Positions 7,066 to 15,350 are shown, numbered from the stretch's first letter. The stretch is 24,074 bases of DNA from Flavobacteriia bacterium (GCA_018500075.1 JAHBAN010000160.1:1-24074); one strand, 5' to 3'. A program made the numbers and translations. The notes: generated by a model from the letters alone, not told the origin.

Positions 7066-8283
7066 TCACTTCAGCCGACGGTTGCGCGCCGCCAGAAGCT
7101 TGAGCCGCAAGGCGTTCAGCTGGATAAATCCGGCCGCATCCTTCTGGTCATACGCCCCGGCATCATCCTCAAAGGTCACATGGGCTTCCGAATAGAGCGA
7201 ATGCTCCGACCAGCGGCCCACACAGGTTGCCGCGCCCTTATAGAGCTTGAGCTTCACTGTGCCGGTCACGTGCTCCTGGCTCTTGTCGATCGCCGCTTGC
7301 AGCATTTCGCGCTCCGGGCTGAACCAGAAACCGTTGTAAATCAGCTCGGCATAGCGCGGCATAAGGCTGTCTTTCAAATGCCCCGCACCGCTGTCGAGCG
7401 TGATCTGCTCGATCCCGCGGTGAGCCTCCAGAAGAACGGTGCCGCCGGGTGTTTCGTATATGCCGCGCGACTTCATGCCCACAAAGCGGTTCTCGACAAA
7501 GTCGAGCCGCCCAATACCATGCTTGCCGCCCAATTCATTGAGCTTTGTCAACAGGTTGGCAGGGCTGAGCACCTCGCCGTTGATGCTGACGGCATCGCCT
7601 TTTTCAAAGCCGATTTCGATATATTCGGCCTCGTTCGGAGCCTCCTCGGGGCTGACTGTGCGCTGATAGACATAGTCCGGCGCCATCTCGGCAGGGTCTT
7701 CCAGAACCTTGCCTTCGCTTGAGGTGTGCAACAGGTTCGCATCCACAGAGAAGGGTGCTTCCCCGCGCTTGTCCTTGGCAATCGGGATCTGGTTTTTTTC
7801 TGCAAAATCAAGAAGTTTGGTCCGGCTGGTCAGGTCCCATTCCCGCCAGGGCGCAATCACCTTGATATCAGGGTTGAGCGCATAGCAAGCCAGCTCGAAG
7901 CGCACCTGATCGTTGCCCTTGCCCGTCGCCCCATGGGCCACAGCATCCGCGCCGACTTCCTCGGCAATCTCGACAAGCCGCTTGGAAATAAGGGGCCGCG
8001 CAATGGATGTGCCCAGCAGGTAAAGCCCCTCATAAACCGCATTGGCGCGAAACATCGGAAAGACGAAATCGCGCACAAATTCTTCGCGCACATCCTCGAT
8101 ATAGATGTCTTTCACACCCATCATCTCGGCCTTCTTGCGGGCCGGCTCAAGCTCCTCACCCTGCCCCAGATCGGCAGTGAACGTGACAACTTCACAGCCA
8201 TATTCTGTTTCCAGCCATTTCAGAATGATGGAGGTGTCCAACCCGCCAGAATACGCAAGGACAACTTTTTTGGGAGCCGACAT
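7066..8283 (-). CDS. argG: Argininosuccinate synthase
   Basis: Joins citrulline and aspartate with ATP to form argininosuccinate, the penultimate step of arginine synthesis, in the cytoplasm. The 405-residue protein shows the pyrophosphatase-type ATP loop AYSGGLDTS (residues 10-18), and further family blocks such as GATGKGNDQVRFE, AKDKRGEAPFSVD and KSRGIYETPGG. Two adjacent ATGs exist (8286 and 8283). GAGGA at 8291-8295 lies seven bases from the second, giving MSAPKKVV, which I prefer. The frame stays open well upstream, but that part has no resemblance to the family. It is divergent from ilvA, with four hairpins in the 99-102 bp between them, and ends in a strong terminator. Confidence 0.97.
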   Translation of the reverse strand: MSAPKKVVLAYSGGLDTSIILKWLETEYGCEVVTFTADLGQGEELEPARKKAEMMGVKDIYIEDVREEFVRDFVFPMFRANAVYEGLYLLGTSIARPLISKRLVEIAEEVGADAVAHGATGKGNDQVRFELACYALNPDIKVIAPWREWDLTSRTKLLDFAEKNQIPIAKDKRGEAPFSVDANLLHTSSEGKVLEDPAEMAPDYVYQRTVSPEEAPNEAEYIEIGFEKGDAVSINGEVLSPANLLTKLNELGGKHGIGRLDFVENRFVGMKSRGIYETPGGTVLLEAHRGIEQITLDSGAGHLKDSLMPRYAELIYNGFWFSPEREMLQAAIDKSQEHVTGTVKLKLYKGAATCVGRWSEHSLYSEAHVTFEDDAGAYDQKDAAGFIQLNALRLKLLAARNRRLK

Positions 8284-8299
8284 CATATTTTCCTCTTGT

Positions 8300-8364
8300 C
8301 TCGTTTGCCGCGAGGTAGCGCTTTTTGCGCCGCTCCGCAAGCGCAGCCCCTTGCTTTGCGGGGC
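8300..8364. promoter_or_regulatory. Hairpin-dense spacer between divergent argG and ilvA
   Basis: Four short inverted repeats follow one another: CTCG/CGAG (8300-8303/8311-8314), GCGC/GCGC around five T (8318-8330), CGCT/AGCG (8331-8334/8340-8343) and GCCCC/GGGGC (8346-8350/8360-8364). Promoters of both amino-acid biosynthesis genes must lie in or near this 99-bp gap. No clear -35/-10 pair or leader peptide was identified. Confidence 0.45.
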
Positions 8365-8385
8365 GTCGTGGTAGAATAAAAACAG

Positions 8386-9624
8386 ATGGATACAATCAAA
8401 ACAGCCTCCCGCCAGATCGCAGCCCAGCTGCGCGCCGTCTTTGAGCCGACCCCGCTCCAGCGCAACGCACATTTGTCCGAACTCTATGAGGCCGACATCC
8501 TGCTCAAACGCGAAGACCTGACCCCTGTGCGCTCCTACAAAATTCGCGGGGCCTTCAACGCCATGACCGAGGCCATGAAAGGCCGCAAAACGCCGCCGCT
8601 CTTTGTCTGCGCCAGTGCGGGTAACCACGCCCAAGGCGTTGCTTTTATGTGCAAATACCTAGGCGTACAGGGCCGTATCTTTATGCCTGTCACAACGCCC
8701 AGCCAGAAGATCATGAAAACCAAAACCTTTGGGGGCGCGCTGATCGAGATCGAGCTTGTGGGCGATTTCTTTGACGAAACACTCGCCGCCGCCAAAGCCT
8801 ATTGCGATGCAGAGCAGGGCATTTTCCTGCCCCCGTTTGACGCCGAAAACGTGATCCTTGGCCAGTCCACAGTCGCCGCCGAAATCGAAGAACAGCTCGG
8901 CCAGGCGCCTGATCTGATCGTTCTGCCTGTGGGCGGAGGGGGCCTTTCTGCGGGGGTGACCTCCTATTTTGGCAGCGAGACTCACTACGCTTTTGTCGAG
9001 CCGTCTGGCGGCGCCTGTCTTGCCGCTGCGCAAGCGGCGGGCAAGCCCGTGCCCCTGCCCCGCGTTGACTCCTTTGTCGATGGCGCCGCCGTCGCCGAGA
9101 TCGGAGCGCTCACCTTCGCCAAGCTGCGCCCCTACAAGGGTGAAATTCACTTGCAAATCAGTGAAGACAGACTCTGCACAACCCTGATCGAAATGCTCAA
9201 TATCGAGGGTGTGGTGCTCGAGCCAGCCGGCGCCCTCACAATCGACGCACTCAAAGATCTGCGCGCCCATATCAAAGGCAAAACCGTGGTGTGCATTGTC
9301 TCGGGGAGCAACTTTGACTTTGAGCGTCTGCCAGAAGTCAAAGAGCGCGCCCAGCGCTATTCGGGCCTCAAGAAATACTTCATTCTGCGAATGCCCCAGC
9401 GCCCCGGCGCGCTCAAGGATTTCCTCGGTTTTCTTGGCCCGCAGGACGATATCACGCGCTTTGAATATCTCAAGAAATCGGCGCGCAATTTCGGCTCCGT
9501 GCTGATCGGAATCGAGACGGACACACCCGAGAGCTTCGAGCGCCTGATGCGTCTCGCCAACGACAAAGGCTTCAGCGCGCGCGACATCACAAACGATGAA
9601 GTCCTCGCGTCATTCCTCGTCTAA
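8386..9624 (+). CDS. ilvA: Threonine ammonia-lyase (threonine deaminase)
   Basis: Converts threonine to 2-oxobutanoate and ammonia, the committed step toward isoleucine. The fold-type II PLP core has the cofactor lysine in SYKIRGAFNAM (Lys52), the substrate loop SAGNHAQG (78-84 region) and the phosphate-binding glycine loop GGGGLSAG (about 188-195). Residues from about 330 to 412 form one ACT-like regulatory domain (YFILRMPQRPGALKDFL), so this is the shorter, single-regulatory-domain form of 412 residues rather than the ~514-residue E. coli form; isoleucine feedback is expected from the family. No good ribosome-binding site precedes the ATG, which follows a GCCCC/GGGGC hairpin. The gene overlaps the end of convergent cca by 15 bases. 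Confidence 0.93.
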   Translation: MDTIKTASRQIAAQLRAVFEPTPLQRNAHLSELYEADILLKREDLTPVRSYKIRGAFNAMTEAMKGRKTPPLFVCASAGNHAQGVAFMCKYLGVQGRIFMPVTTPSQKIMKTKTFGGALIEIELVGDFFDETLAAAKAYCDAEQGIFLPPFDAENVILGQSTVAAEIEEQLGQAPDLIVLPVGGGGLSAGVTSYFGSETHYAFVEPSGGACLAAAQAAGKPVPLPRVDSFVDGAAVAEIGALTFAKLRPYKGEIHLQISEDRLCTTLIEMLNIEGVVLEPAGALTIDALKDLRAHIKGKTVVCIVSGSNFDFERLPEVKERAQRYSGLKKYFILRMPQRPGALKDFLGFLGPQDDITRFEYLKKSARNFGSVLIGIETDTPESFERLMRLANDKGFSARDITNDEVLASFLV

Positions 9625-10740
9625 CAGCTCCGTTCTGGACAGGGTAAACCCGGAGGCAAGCCAGGCGGCCTCTGCGCGCCTGAGGGCATCCCCCAAAGCC
9701 TGTCCGCTCAGATGCGGCAGGTCTTTCGCCACGAGCGGAAAGCGCTGCCCTGCGGCCGCCTCAAGCCCCGAAACATCCGCCGCGCCCCCCATCAGAGCCG
9801 CCCGCACAAACAGGGCCTTTCGGGCCGTTGCTGCATCTGTCTGATAGGCAAGCGCCTCGCCACTCTGCGTGCTCCATGCAAAGCGGCGCAGCGTCTCAAA
9901 CAGGCGTTGTTCTTTTTTTGAAAGCCTGAGCGGCATCTTGGAAGAATAGATCGCAAGCGCCGCCAGCCGCGCCACAGGATCGCGCTCGTCAAACCCGACA
10001 AACCGCCGCAAAACAGGCAAGCTCGCACCGCTCAAGATACGCGCCAGAACGCCCGTGTCGTGCATCACATCAAGCGTGCCAAGCAGCGCGCCAGACCCCA
10101 GCAGCTTTAACATCTCGGCTGTCTGCCGCTCGATTGATATATGCCGCAGCCCATAACTCAGCCGCGCAGAGGCCTCTGCGGCGCGCGGGTCGATCCCCTG
10201 CGCCCCGAAGCCCAGTTGCGCAGCAAACCGAAACAGCCGCACAATCCGCAGATAGTCTTCCCTGATCCGCTCGTCCGGAGCACCCACAAAACAGATCTTG
10301 CGCGCAGCAATATCTGCCAAGCCGCCTGTCGGGTCTGTGACAGCCCCGCTGCGATCGGCATAGAGCGCATTCATCCGGAAATCGCGCCGCGCGGCATCGT
10401 CCTGAAGACTGTCCGAAAATGCGACAACAGCGTGCCGCCCGTCTGTCTCGACATCTTTGCGAAAACTCGTAACCTCGAGCACCGAGCCATTGCCAACAAC
10501 CGTAACAGTTCCATGGTCGATCCCTGTCGGAACAGGCTTGAACCCCAGCGCTTTTGCCGCCTTGATCACAGCTTGGGGGCGTGCATTTGTTGCGATATCA
10601 ATGTCTTTCACAGGCAAGTGCAACAAAGCGTTGCGCACGCAGCCGCCCACGAAGTAGGCCTCATAGCCTTCCGCATCCAGCGCGCCCAAAAGCGCCTGTG
10701 CTGCTTTGTCCTCAAGCCATATGCCTGAAACCTGTGTCAC
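9610..10740 (-). CDS. cca: CCA tRNA nucleotidyltransferase
   Basis: Adds or repairs the 3' CCA end of tRNAs. The polymerase head shows YFVGGCVRNALL (29-40) and the metal-binding pair DID (46-48), followed by RRDFRMNALY, GRHAVV and the RNA-binding helix RIREDYLRIVRLFRF. The 376-residue length suits an alphaproteobacterial class II enzyme. No ATG fits: I choose GTG at 10740, which overlaps the TGA of the upstream Nudix gene (GTGA), giving fMet-TQVSGIWLEDKAAQ. An open frame runs a further 17 codons upstream inside the Nudix gene but lacks family resemblance. Its 3' end overlaps ilvA tail to tail. Confidence 0.94.
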   Translation of the reverse strand: MTQVSGIWLEDKAAQALLGALDAEGYEAYFVGGCVRNALLHLPVKDIDIATNARPQAVIKAAKALGFKPVPTGIDHGTVTVVGNGSVLEVTSFRKDVETDGRHAVVAFSDSLQDDAARRDFRMNALYADRSGAVTDPTGGLADIAARKICFVGAPDERIREDYLRIVRLFRFAAQLGFGAQGIDPRAAEASARLSYGLRHISIERQTAEMLKLLGSGALLGTLDVMHDTGVLARILSGASLPVLRRFVGFDERDPVARLAALAIYSSKMPLRLSKKEQRLFETLRRFAWSTQSGEALAYQTDAATARKALFVRAALMGGAADVSGLEAAAGQRFPLVAKDLPHLSGQALGDALRRAEAAWLASGFTLSRTELLDEE

Positions 10741-11330
10741 CCTGAAATCCGCTCCGCCAAGCCCAACGTCATACGCGCCGTCGCCCCCCAAATGTAATGC
10801 GGACCATAGGGAACCGTATAGTATTTTCGAAACGCTCCGCGAAACCGCCGCCCCTGAATGGAGTATTTCGCCGGATCAATCAGATGCGAAAGGGGCGCAT
10901 AAATGATCTCTTCGACCTCGCCTTCGTCCAATACCGGCGTAAACGGCCGATGCACAAACCCAAGGACCGGCTGAACCGTAAAGCCCGTCACAGTGAGATG
11001 TTCGGGCAAGCCCCCGAAGACCTCCACATTCTTCGGCGGCAAGCCGATTTCTTCATATGCTTCGCGCAAACTGGCGCTTGCCGCGGAGGAATCACTGGCC
11101 TCAACTTTACCGCCCGGAAAGGCGATTTGCCCGGGGTGATGGCGCAAGTGCTGGGCGCGTTTTGTCAAGATCACATGAAGCGCACCGTTGCGCTGGATCA
11201 AGGCAATCAGAACAGCGGCGGGGCTTTTGAGGCCGTGCTCCACAGGAATCACATCCGGGTTCAGATCATAATCAGACGAGCTGGTCCCCGCCTGTGCCAG
11301 CGCGTTCTTTATATGCGCGATCTCGTCCAA
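10737..11330 (-). CDS. Nudix hydrolase, coenzyme A pyrophosphatase type
   Basis: Probably hydrolyses CoA or its derivatives to 3',5'-ADP and phosphopantetheine (NudL/YeaB-like). It carries the signature that distinguishes this branch, ILTKRAQHLRHHPGQIAFPGGK (quoted in two parts: ILTKRAQHLRHH and PGQIAFPGGK, about residues 54-75), and a Nudix box ending REAYEEIGL (89-97). The frame contains no ATG or GTG near its beginning. TTG codons occur at 11354, 11348 and 11330. I prefer TTG 11330 (MDEIAHIKNAL, 197 residues), which lies four bases after the hslO stop. The TTG at 11354 would overlap hslO by 20 bases. Its own stop overlaps the GTG of cca. A low-efficiency start fed by translational coupling to hslO is likely. 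Confidence 0.88.
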   Translation of the reverse strand: MDEIAHIKNALAQAGTSSSDYDLNPDVIPVEHGLKSPAAVLIALIQRNGALHVILTKRAQHLRHHPGQIAFPGGKVEASDSSAASASLREAYEEIGLPPKNVEVFGGLPEHLTVTGFTVQPVLGFVHRPFTPVLDEGEVEEIIYAPLSHLIDPAKYSIQGRRFRGAFRKYYTVPYGPHYIWGATARMTLGLAERISG

Positions 11331-11334
11331 AGCC

Positions 11335-12297
11335 TTACTTGGCCTCAAGGCCAACCGTCGCAGGGTCGAGCGCGAAATGCCTGTTACAGAACTGGCAATC
11401 TGCCGTGACTTTTCCGTCTTCTGTCGTCATTTTTTCGATATCCTTGACGCCATAAATGGACAGGCTCTGGCGCACGCGCTCTTCCGAACAGGTGCAGCCG
11501 AACTTTACCGACCGCGCCTCATAAACGGCCGGCTCTTCTTCGTGAAACAGGCGCCAGACAAGCTCGGGCGGCGACACATAGGGGCCAAGCAATTCGAGAC
11601 TTTCAACCGTCTGAAGCAAAACATTGATCCTGTTCCAGTCTTCGTCTTTGCGCAGCGCGTGTTCGCGTTGCTCTTTGTCGCTCTCCGGGTTACCGCCTTC
11701 GCTCTTGAGCGATTTTGGCAAATGTTGAAGCAGCATTCCTGCCGCCCGCCATTGTGTTCCTTCATCCTTCATATAGGTCTCGCCGTGCTCGACAATCAGC
11801 TTGGTCGCGATCTGCTCTGAAGCCGCAAAATAGGCTTCAGCGGCCTCGGCGATAGAGCTGCCTTCCAGAGGTGTGAGCGCCTGATAGGGCTTTGAGCCTT
11901 TGCCCTGATCCACCAGAACAGCAAAATACCCTTTGCCAAGCTGGTCAAACGGCTTGCCCTCTGTGATGCGGTCTCCGTCAAAGCTCGCATAAGCACGGAT
12001 GCTCGCCGGTTCATCCGCTTCTGACGGCGCAAAATAATCTGTCGCAATCATACGCACAGGCCCGTCTGTTTGCACTTGCAACGACAGCTTCCACCGCGGC
12101 TCAACCATACTCCCAAGCAAGGCCGTAATGATCACCATTTCCGAGATCAGCGATTCAACCTGCTTTGGGTAGTCTCGCTGTGCCAATATGTCATTAACGG
12201 TCTGATCGAGGCGGACAATCCGGCCACGAGAGTCAGAGACCCGCAGCTCAAAAGGCAGGATGTTTTCATCCCAGTTTACTTGTGTCGCGTTTTCCAT
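11335..12297 (-). CDS. hslO: Hsp33 redox-regulated holdase chaperone
   Basis: A cytoplasmic chaperone that becomes active on oxidation. Under reducing conditions four cysteines bind zinc; oxidants such as peroxide or hypochlorite form disulfides and unfold the C-terminal switch. The 320-residue protein has exactly this switch: C268-T-C270, then about 30 residues, then C301-Q-F-C304. The N-terminal core (PFELRVSDSRGRIVRLD) and HGETYMKDEGTQWRAAGMLLQHLP region match the family. The ATG at 12297 has only a weak ribosome site (GGTAAAG). The gene lies 68 bp after the response regulator and directly before the Nudix and cca genes, all in one direction. A dedicated promoter in the 68-bp gap is possible but unclear. 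Confidence 0.95.
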   Translation of the reverse strand: MENATQVNWDENILPFELRVSDSRGRIVRLDQTVNDILAQRDYPKQVESLISEMVIITALLGSMVEPRWKLSLQVQTDGPVRMIATDYFAPSEADEPASIRAYASFDGDRITEGKPFDQLGKGYFAVLVDQGKGSKPYQALTPLEGSSIAEAAEAYFAASEQIATKLIVEHGETYMKDEGTQWRAAGMLLQHLPKSLKSEGGNPESDKEQREHALRKDEDWNRINVLLQTVESLELLGPYVSPPELVWRLFHEEEPAVYEARSVKFGCTCSEERVRQSLSIYGVKDIEKMTTEDGKVTADCQFCNRHFALDPATVGLEAK

Positions 12298-12365
12298 CGG
12301 GCTTTACCAATCTGTCTGTTCGCCCTGCACCTAATAGCGCAAACCCACGGGTGCAAGGTATGAGA

Positions 12366-13628
12366 TCAGACAGAGGCGCCCTGAAACTCCAGAAGAATGG
12401 CCGAAATGTCGTCTGAAAAGTCGCGATCCCCGGCAAAACTATCAAGCTCAAACAGAAGCCCGTCGAGAAAACTTGGCCCCCGCTTGGTTTTCCAGTTCTG
12501 CATAAAGCAGACAAGGCTTTCATCTTCAAAAAAAGCCCCCGATTCACTCATGCATTCAGGCACACCGTCAGAAAAAATAATCAGCCTGTCCCCGGCCTCG
12601 AGTGTGATATCAAATTGCTCATAGCTCGCATCGGGAACCAGCCCGACAGGCAGCCCCCCCGCACCGACCGCCTCGACATGACCGCTTTGCCTTTGCACCA
12701 AAGGATGCGGATGCCCCGCCTGCGACGCCGTGACCTTGCCTGTTTGCAAGTGAAGTGTTGCGTAAACCAGTGTAAAATAATGCTCTGTCGTCATTTCGCT
12801 TTGCACAAGATTGTTCAGCCTCGCGATCACTTCGCTTGGCGCAATCGGAGAAAATGTGCCGTCCGGGCCTTTCTCGATAGCGATATTCTGCTCCTTTGAC
12901 GCCGCCGACATATACCCCGCCAAGCGCGCCGTCATAAGCGCCGAGCTGATTCCATGCCCTGACACATCAATCGCAAACAAACCGATTTCCTGATCATTGA
13001 TCGGAAAATAGCCGACGAGATCGCCGCCAACGTGCCCGCTCGATTGCAACATCAACGATATCGAAGCTGTGCCAAAGTCCTTATAGCGCTCCCGGACCAA
13101 AGATTGCTGAAGCTGTTTGGCCTCGATCAAATCACTGTCAATTTTGTCATAGAGCAACTTCAGTTCGCCCAAGGTGCTCTCGACGAGTTCGTTTTTGCGG
13201 GTGAGTTCCCGCTCCATATTGAGAATACGTTCGCCAGCCACAAGGCGCGCGCGCAGCTCCGCCGAGCTGACAGGTTTGGTCAGAAAATCATCCGCACCAG
13301 CATCAAGGCCCTGGGCGATCTCGGATTTATCGCTCTTGGACGTCAGCAGAATAAAATACCCAAATCTTTCCGTCTCAAGCGCCTTGAAGCGGCGGCAAAA
13401 CTCTATGCCGTCCATTCCGGGCATCATCCAATCACTGATCACAAGATCGGGCTGCTTGTTTTCGCAAAATTCGAGCGCCTCGTCGCCGCTTGACACTTCC
13501 GCAACGCGGTATCCCCACTTTAGGAGACTGGCGCGCAAAATGCTCCGCTGCAAGCGGCTGTCATCCACGACAAGCACAAGATTGCTTTCGATCTCACCGG
13601 TTTCAGTTGTGCGCCTTCGGCTCTGCAT
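12366..13628 (-). CDS. Response regulator with PP2C-type (SpoIIE/RsbU-like) serine phosphatase output
   Basis: A 420-residue signalling protein in three parts. A receiver domain (about 16-130) carries the acidic pair Asp22-Asp23, phospho-acceptor Asp66 in ISDWMMPGMDG, Thr96 and Lys118. A helical linker, probably coiled coil (130-185), follows. The PP2C phosphatase domain (about 190-420) has metal-binding motifs GGDLVGYF, IDVSGHGISSAL, FSDGVPECMSE and DDISAILLEF. Such proteins dephosphorylate an anti-anti-sigma factor in partner-switching systems. RbaY of Rhodobacter capsulatus, which influences gene-transfer-agent production and stationary survival, has this architecture; orthology is a guess. 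No anti-sigma or STAS gene is in the window. ATG 13628 is preceded by AGGGTG. It is divergent from an Hpt gene that could feed phosphate to Asp66. Confidence 0.92.
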   Translation of the reverse strand: MQSRRRTTETGEIESNLVLVVDDSRLQRSILRASLLKWGYRVAEVSSGDEALEFCENKQPDLVISDWMMPGMDGIEFCRRFKALETERFGYFILLTSKSDKSEIAQGLDAGADDFLTKPVSSAELRARLVAGERILNMERELTRKNELVESTLGELKLLYDKIDSDLIEAKQLQQSLVRERYKDFGTASISLMLQSSGHVGGDLVGYFPINDQEIGLFAIDVSGHGISSALMTARLAGYMSAASKEQNIAIEKGPDGTFSPIAPSEVIARLNNLVQSEMTTEHYFTLVYATLHLQTGKVTASQAGHPHPLVQRQSGHVEAVGAGGLPVGLVPDASYEQFDITLEAGDRLIIFSDGVPECMSESGAFFEDESLVCFMQNWKTKRGPSFLDGLLFELDSFAGDRDFSDDISAILLEFQGASV

Positions 13629-13785
13629 TGTTCACCCTGCGTGTGGTTTGCACACTGCCTCCAAAGCAGGTTAACCCTATGCGTTTAAGCCTAAGTGAAT
13701 TTATCCAATCCCTTTTTATCGGTCTTTTTTCTATTTCTTAACTTTCCCTTGGTAGGTCTGTTCGGCATAGAGAGGGCCGGCACAT
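13629..13785. promoter_or_regulatory. AT-rich divergent promoter region between response regulator and Hpt genes
   Basis: A 157-bp gap that must hold the promoters of both genes. It includes a GTGTG/CACAC inverted repeat near 13641-13654, TTAA at 13671-13674, 13685-13688 and 13738-13741, and long pyrimidine runs around 13710-13735. The TTAA words are not at the 7-bp spacing of classical CtrA sites. No convincing -35/-10 pair could be picked. Confidence 0.45.
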
Positions 13786-14091
13786 ATGATCAACTGGAGC
13801 AAAGTCAAAGAGCTGCGCGACGATATCGGCGCAGATGATTTTGAAGAAATCATTGAGGTTTTTTTACAAGAAGTTGAGGACGAGCTGGCTGTCTTGCAAG
13901 ATAAATCTGCCGCAGAGCTTGCCGCAAGTATGCACTTTCTCAAGGGAAGCGCCCTGAACCTCGGCTTTGAAGACTTTGCCGAAAAATGTCGACAGGGCGA
14001 GCGCTCCGCCGCTCACGTCGAAATTCCTGAACTGCTCTCCTGTTATGATGCTTCCAAAAAACTGTTTTTAGAAAAATACAAAAACGGCTGA
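13786..14091 (+). CDS. Histidine phosphotransfer (Hpt) domain protein
   Basis: A single-domain phosphocarrier of 101 residues. The Hpt signature is MHFLKGSALNLGF with phosphorylatable His50 (residues 49-61), set in a helical bundle (EEIIEVFLQEVEDELAVLQ before, a long helix after). It accepts phosphate from a hybrid histidine kinase and passes it to a receiver domain. GAGAGGG lies nine bases before the ATG. The divergently encoded response regulator/PP2C protein is the obvious candidate partner, but this rests on position only. The gene is visibly richer in A+T than the left half of the window. The next gene, an L,D-transpeptidase lipoprotein, starts 68 bp downstream with no terminator seen between them. 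Confidence 0.9.
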   Translation: MINWSKVKELRDDIGADDFEEIIEVFLQEVEDELAVLQDKSAAELAASMHFLKGSALNLGFEDFAEKCRQGERSAAHVEIPELLSCYDASKKLFLEKYKNG

Positions 14092-14159
14092 CCAATAATG
14101 AGTGCAGCAATGCAAGAAGCCTGATAAATACGCCCCTATTATTAACTCTGGGCAAAGAT

Positions 14160-14657
14160 ATGCGGGTGATAACACTCTTGGGACTTCTCTGTTCAGCCTT
14201 GCTGATCTGCGGATGTTCCTCATCTAAGTTCAAGCGCTACGACGGGCCGCCTGTCACCTTGGTTGTTGTTGAAAAAGGCGCTCGCAACCTTCACCTGCTC
14301 AACGATAATCAGGTTTTGCAATCTTATAAGGTCCACCTCGGCTTTAGCCCTGTCGGACATAAGGCAATCGAAGGCGACGGTCGCACGCCTGAAGGCACCT
14401 ATAGAATTGATCGTCGCAATCCCAATAGCGAGTTTCACCTCTCTATCGGGATCTCATACCCGAATGCGGCCGATATTGCCCGCGCAAAGGCCATGGGCAA
14501 GAGTCCGGGCGGCGATATTTTCATTCATGGCCGCCCCAAAAAATACCGCGACGGAACCCGCGACTGGACCGCAGGATGTATCGCTGTGACAGATCGTCAA
14601 ATAGAGCAAATCTACGCAATGGTCCCCAACGGGACACCTATTGTGATCAAGCCCTGA
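14160..14657 (+). CDS. L,D-transpeptidase-fold lipoprotein, YafK/DpaA-like
   Basis: A 165-residue exported protein with the YkuD catalytic fold. The N-terminus is a lipoprotein signal, LLGLLCSALLICGC, with lipidated Cys19; the cysteine at -2 is slightly unusual. Blocks GHKAIEGDGRTPEGTYRID and SYPNAADIARAKAMG are those of the E. coli YafK (DpaA/LdtF) branch. The active site is His123 (FIHG) and Cys140 in DWTAGCIAV. Known members cut Braun lipoprotein from peptidoglycan rather than forming 3-3 crosslinks, but substrate here is inferred. No clear ribosome-binding site is seen; TATTAT at 14137-14142 could be a -10 box. It is convergent with the CAP lipoprotein, with one base between the stops. 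Confidence 0.9.
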   Translation: MRVITLLGLLCSALLICGCSSSKFKRYDGPPVTLVVVEKGARNLHLLNDNQVLQSYKVHLGFSPVGHKAIEGDGRTPEGTYRIDRRNPNSEFHLSIGISYPNAADIARAKAMGKSPGGDIFIHGRPKKYRDGTRDWTAGCIAVTDRQIEQIYAMVPNGTPIVIKP

Positions 14658-14658
14658 T

Positions 14659-15192
14659 CTATTGGACAGACACGGCAGGCGTAACCCCCATGACCAAAGT
14701 CCACCAAATCTTGCCCGACGCTTCCTGATACCAGGCAAAGCCCATATCGGTTGCACGCTTACTCAATAGAATCGCACGGGTATCGTTGTTTTCCATCCAT
14801 GCCCCGAGTGTTTCAAGCTCGGTTTCATAGGTTTCAGAAATCATCTCTCCAACAAGTTCGCCAGAATACCCCAGCCGGCGGACACGGTCGATCGGCGACG
14901 ACCCGTCCGACCCAAAGTGCCAAGGCCGGTTTTGCGCTGACATATCCCGTGAATGTGTTTCTGCCGCCGCGATAAGCTGCGCGTCCATCTCGACAGCGTT
15001 CGCACCGGACGCCTGACGCAAGGAATTGACCGAATCGAGCATCCGAAACTGAATCTTGCTCGTCGCACCGTTCGATATCCGGTAGAGCTTGGGCAGTGGT
15101 TTGCCATCAGCGCCGAGTTGCGGGGTTGTTGTACCGATTGCGCAGCCAGACACCAAAACAGCCGCGACAAGAATAGAACCAATAAAGCGCAT
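14659..15192 (-). CDS. CAP-domain (SCP/PR-1-like) lipoprotein
   Basis: A 177-residue envelope protein. The signal LVAAVLVSGC has a standard lipobox and lipidated Cys17. The rest is one CAP domain: LDSVNSLRQASGANAVEMD, AETHSRDMSAQNRPWHFG with the family's histidines, and GEMISETYETELETLGAW, with the WWTLVMG strand near the end. Bacterial CAP proteins are poorly understood; roles in cell-wall binding, sporulation or nuclease activity have been proposed for distant relatives. AAAGGGG lies five to six bases before the ATG. It sits between two L,D-transpeptidases, suggesting a peptidoglycan or outer-membrane role, which is inference from neighbourhood. Confidence 0.88.
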   Translation of the reverse strand: MRFIGSILVAAVLVSGCAIGTTTPQLGADGKPLPKLYRISNGATSKIQFRMLDSVNSLRQASGANAVEMDAQLIAAAETHSRDMSAQNRPWHFGSDGSSPIDRVRRLGYSGELVGEMISETYETELETLGAWMENNDTRAILLSKRATDMGFAWYQEASGKIWWTLVMGVTPAVSVQ

Positions 15193-15291
15193 GACGCCCC
15201 TTTCGAAGAGATTTCACTCTTTGCTTTAGCGGGGATTTCCCCTTCACGCAAATGCAGTTGTCACGGGTGCCACTCATGACGAAGGTTTGAA

Positions 15292-15320
15292 TTGCGAGTG
15301 AGGCTCAAGCGCCATATACA
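15292..15320 (+). promoter_or_regulatory. Likely promoter of the Tat-exported L,D-transpeptidase
   Basis: TTGCGA (15292-15297), a 17-base spacer and TATACA (15315-15320) make one of the better housekeeping-type promoters in the window. Predicted transcription start is about 15327, leaving a short leader of about 20-25 bases before the ATG pair. Confidence 0.5.
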
Positions 15321-15350
15321 CAGCATTGATCAGGTTACCGGAGACCTATG

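Noticed and set aside
13671..13741. CtrA binding site between the response regulator and Hpt genes
   Set aside because: TTAA words are present, but the nearest pair is separated by 10 bases rather than the 7 of the consensus.
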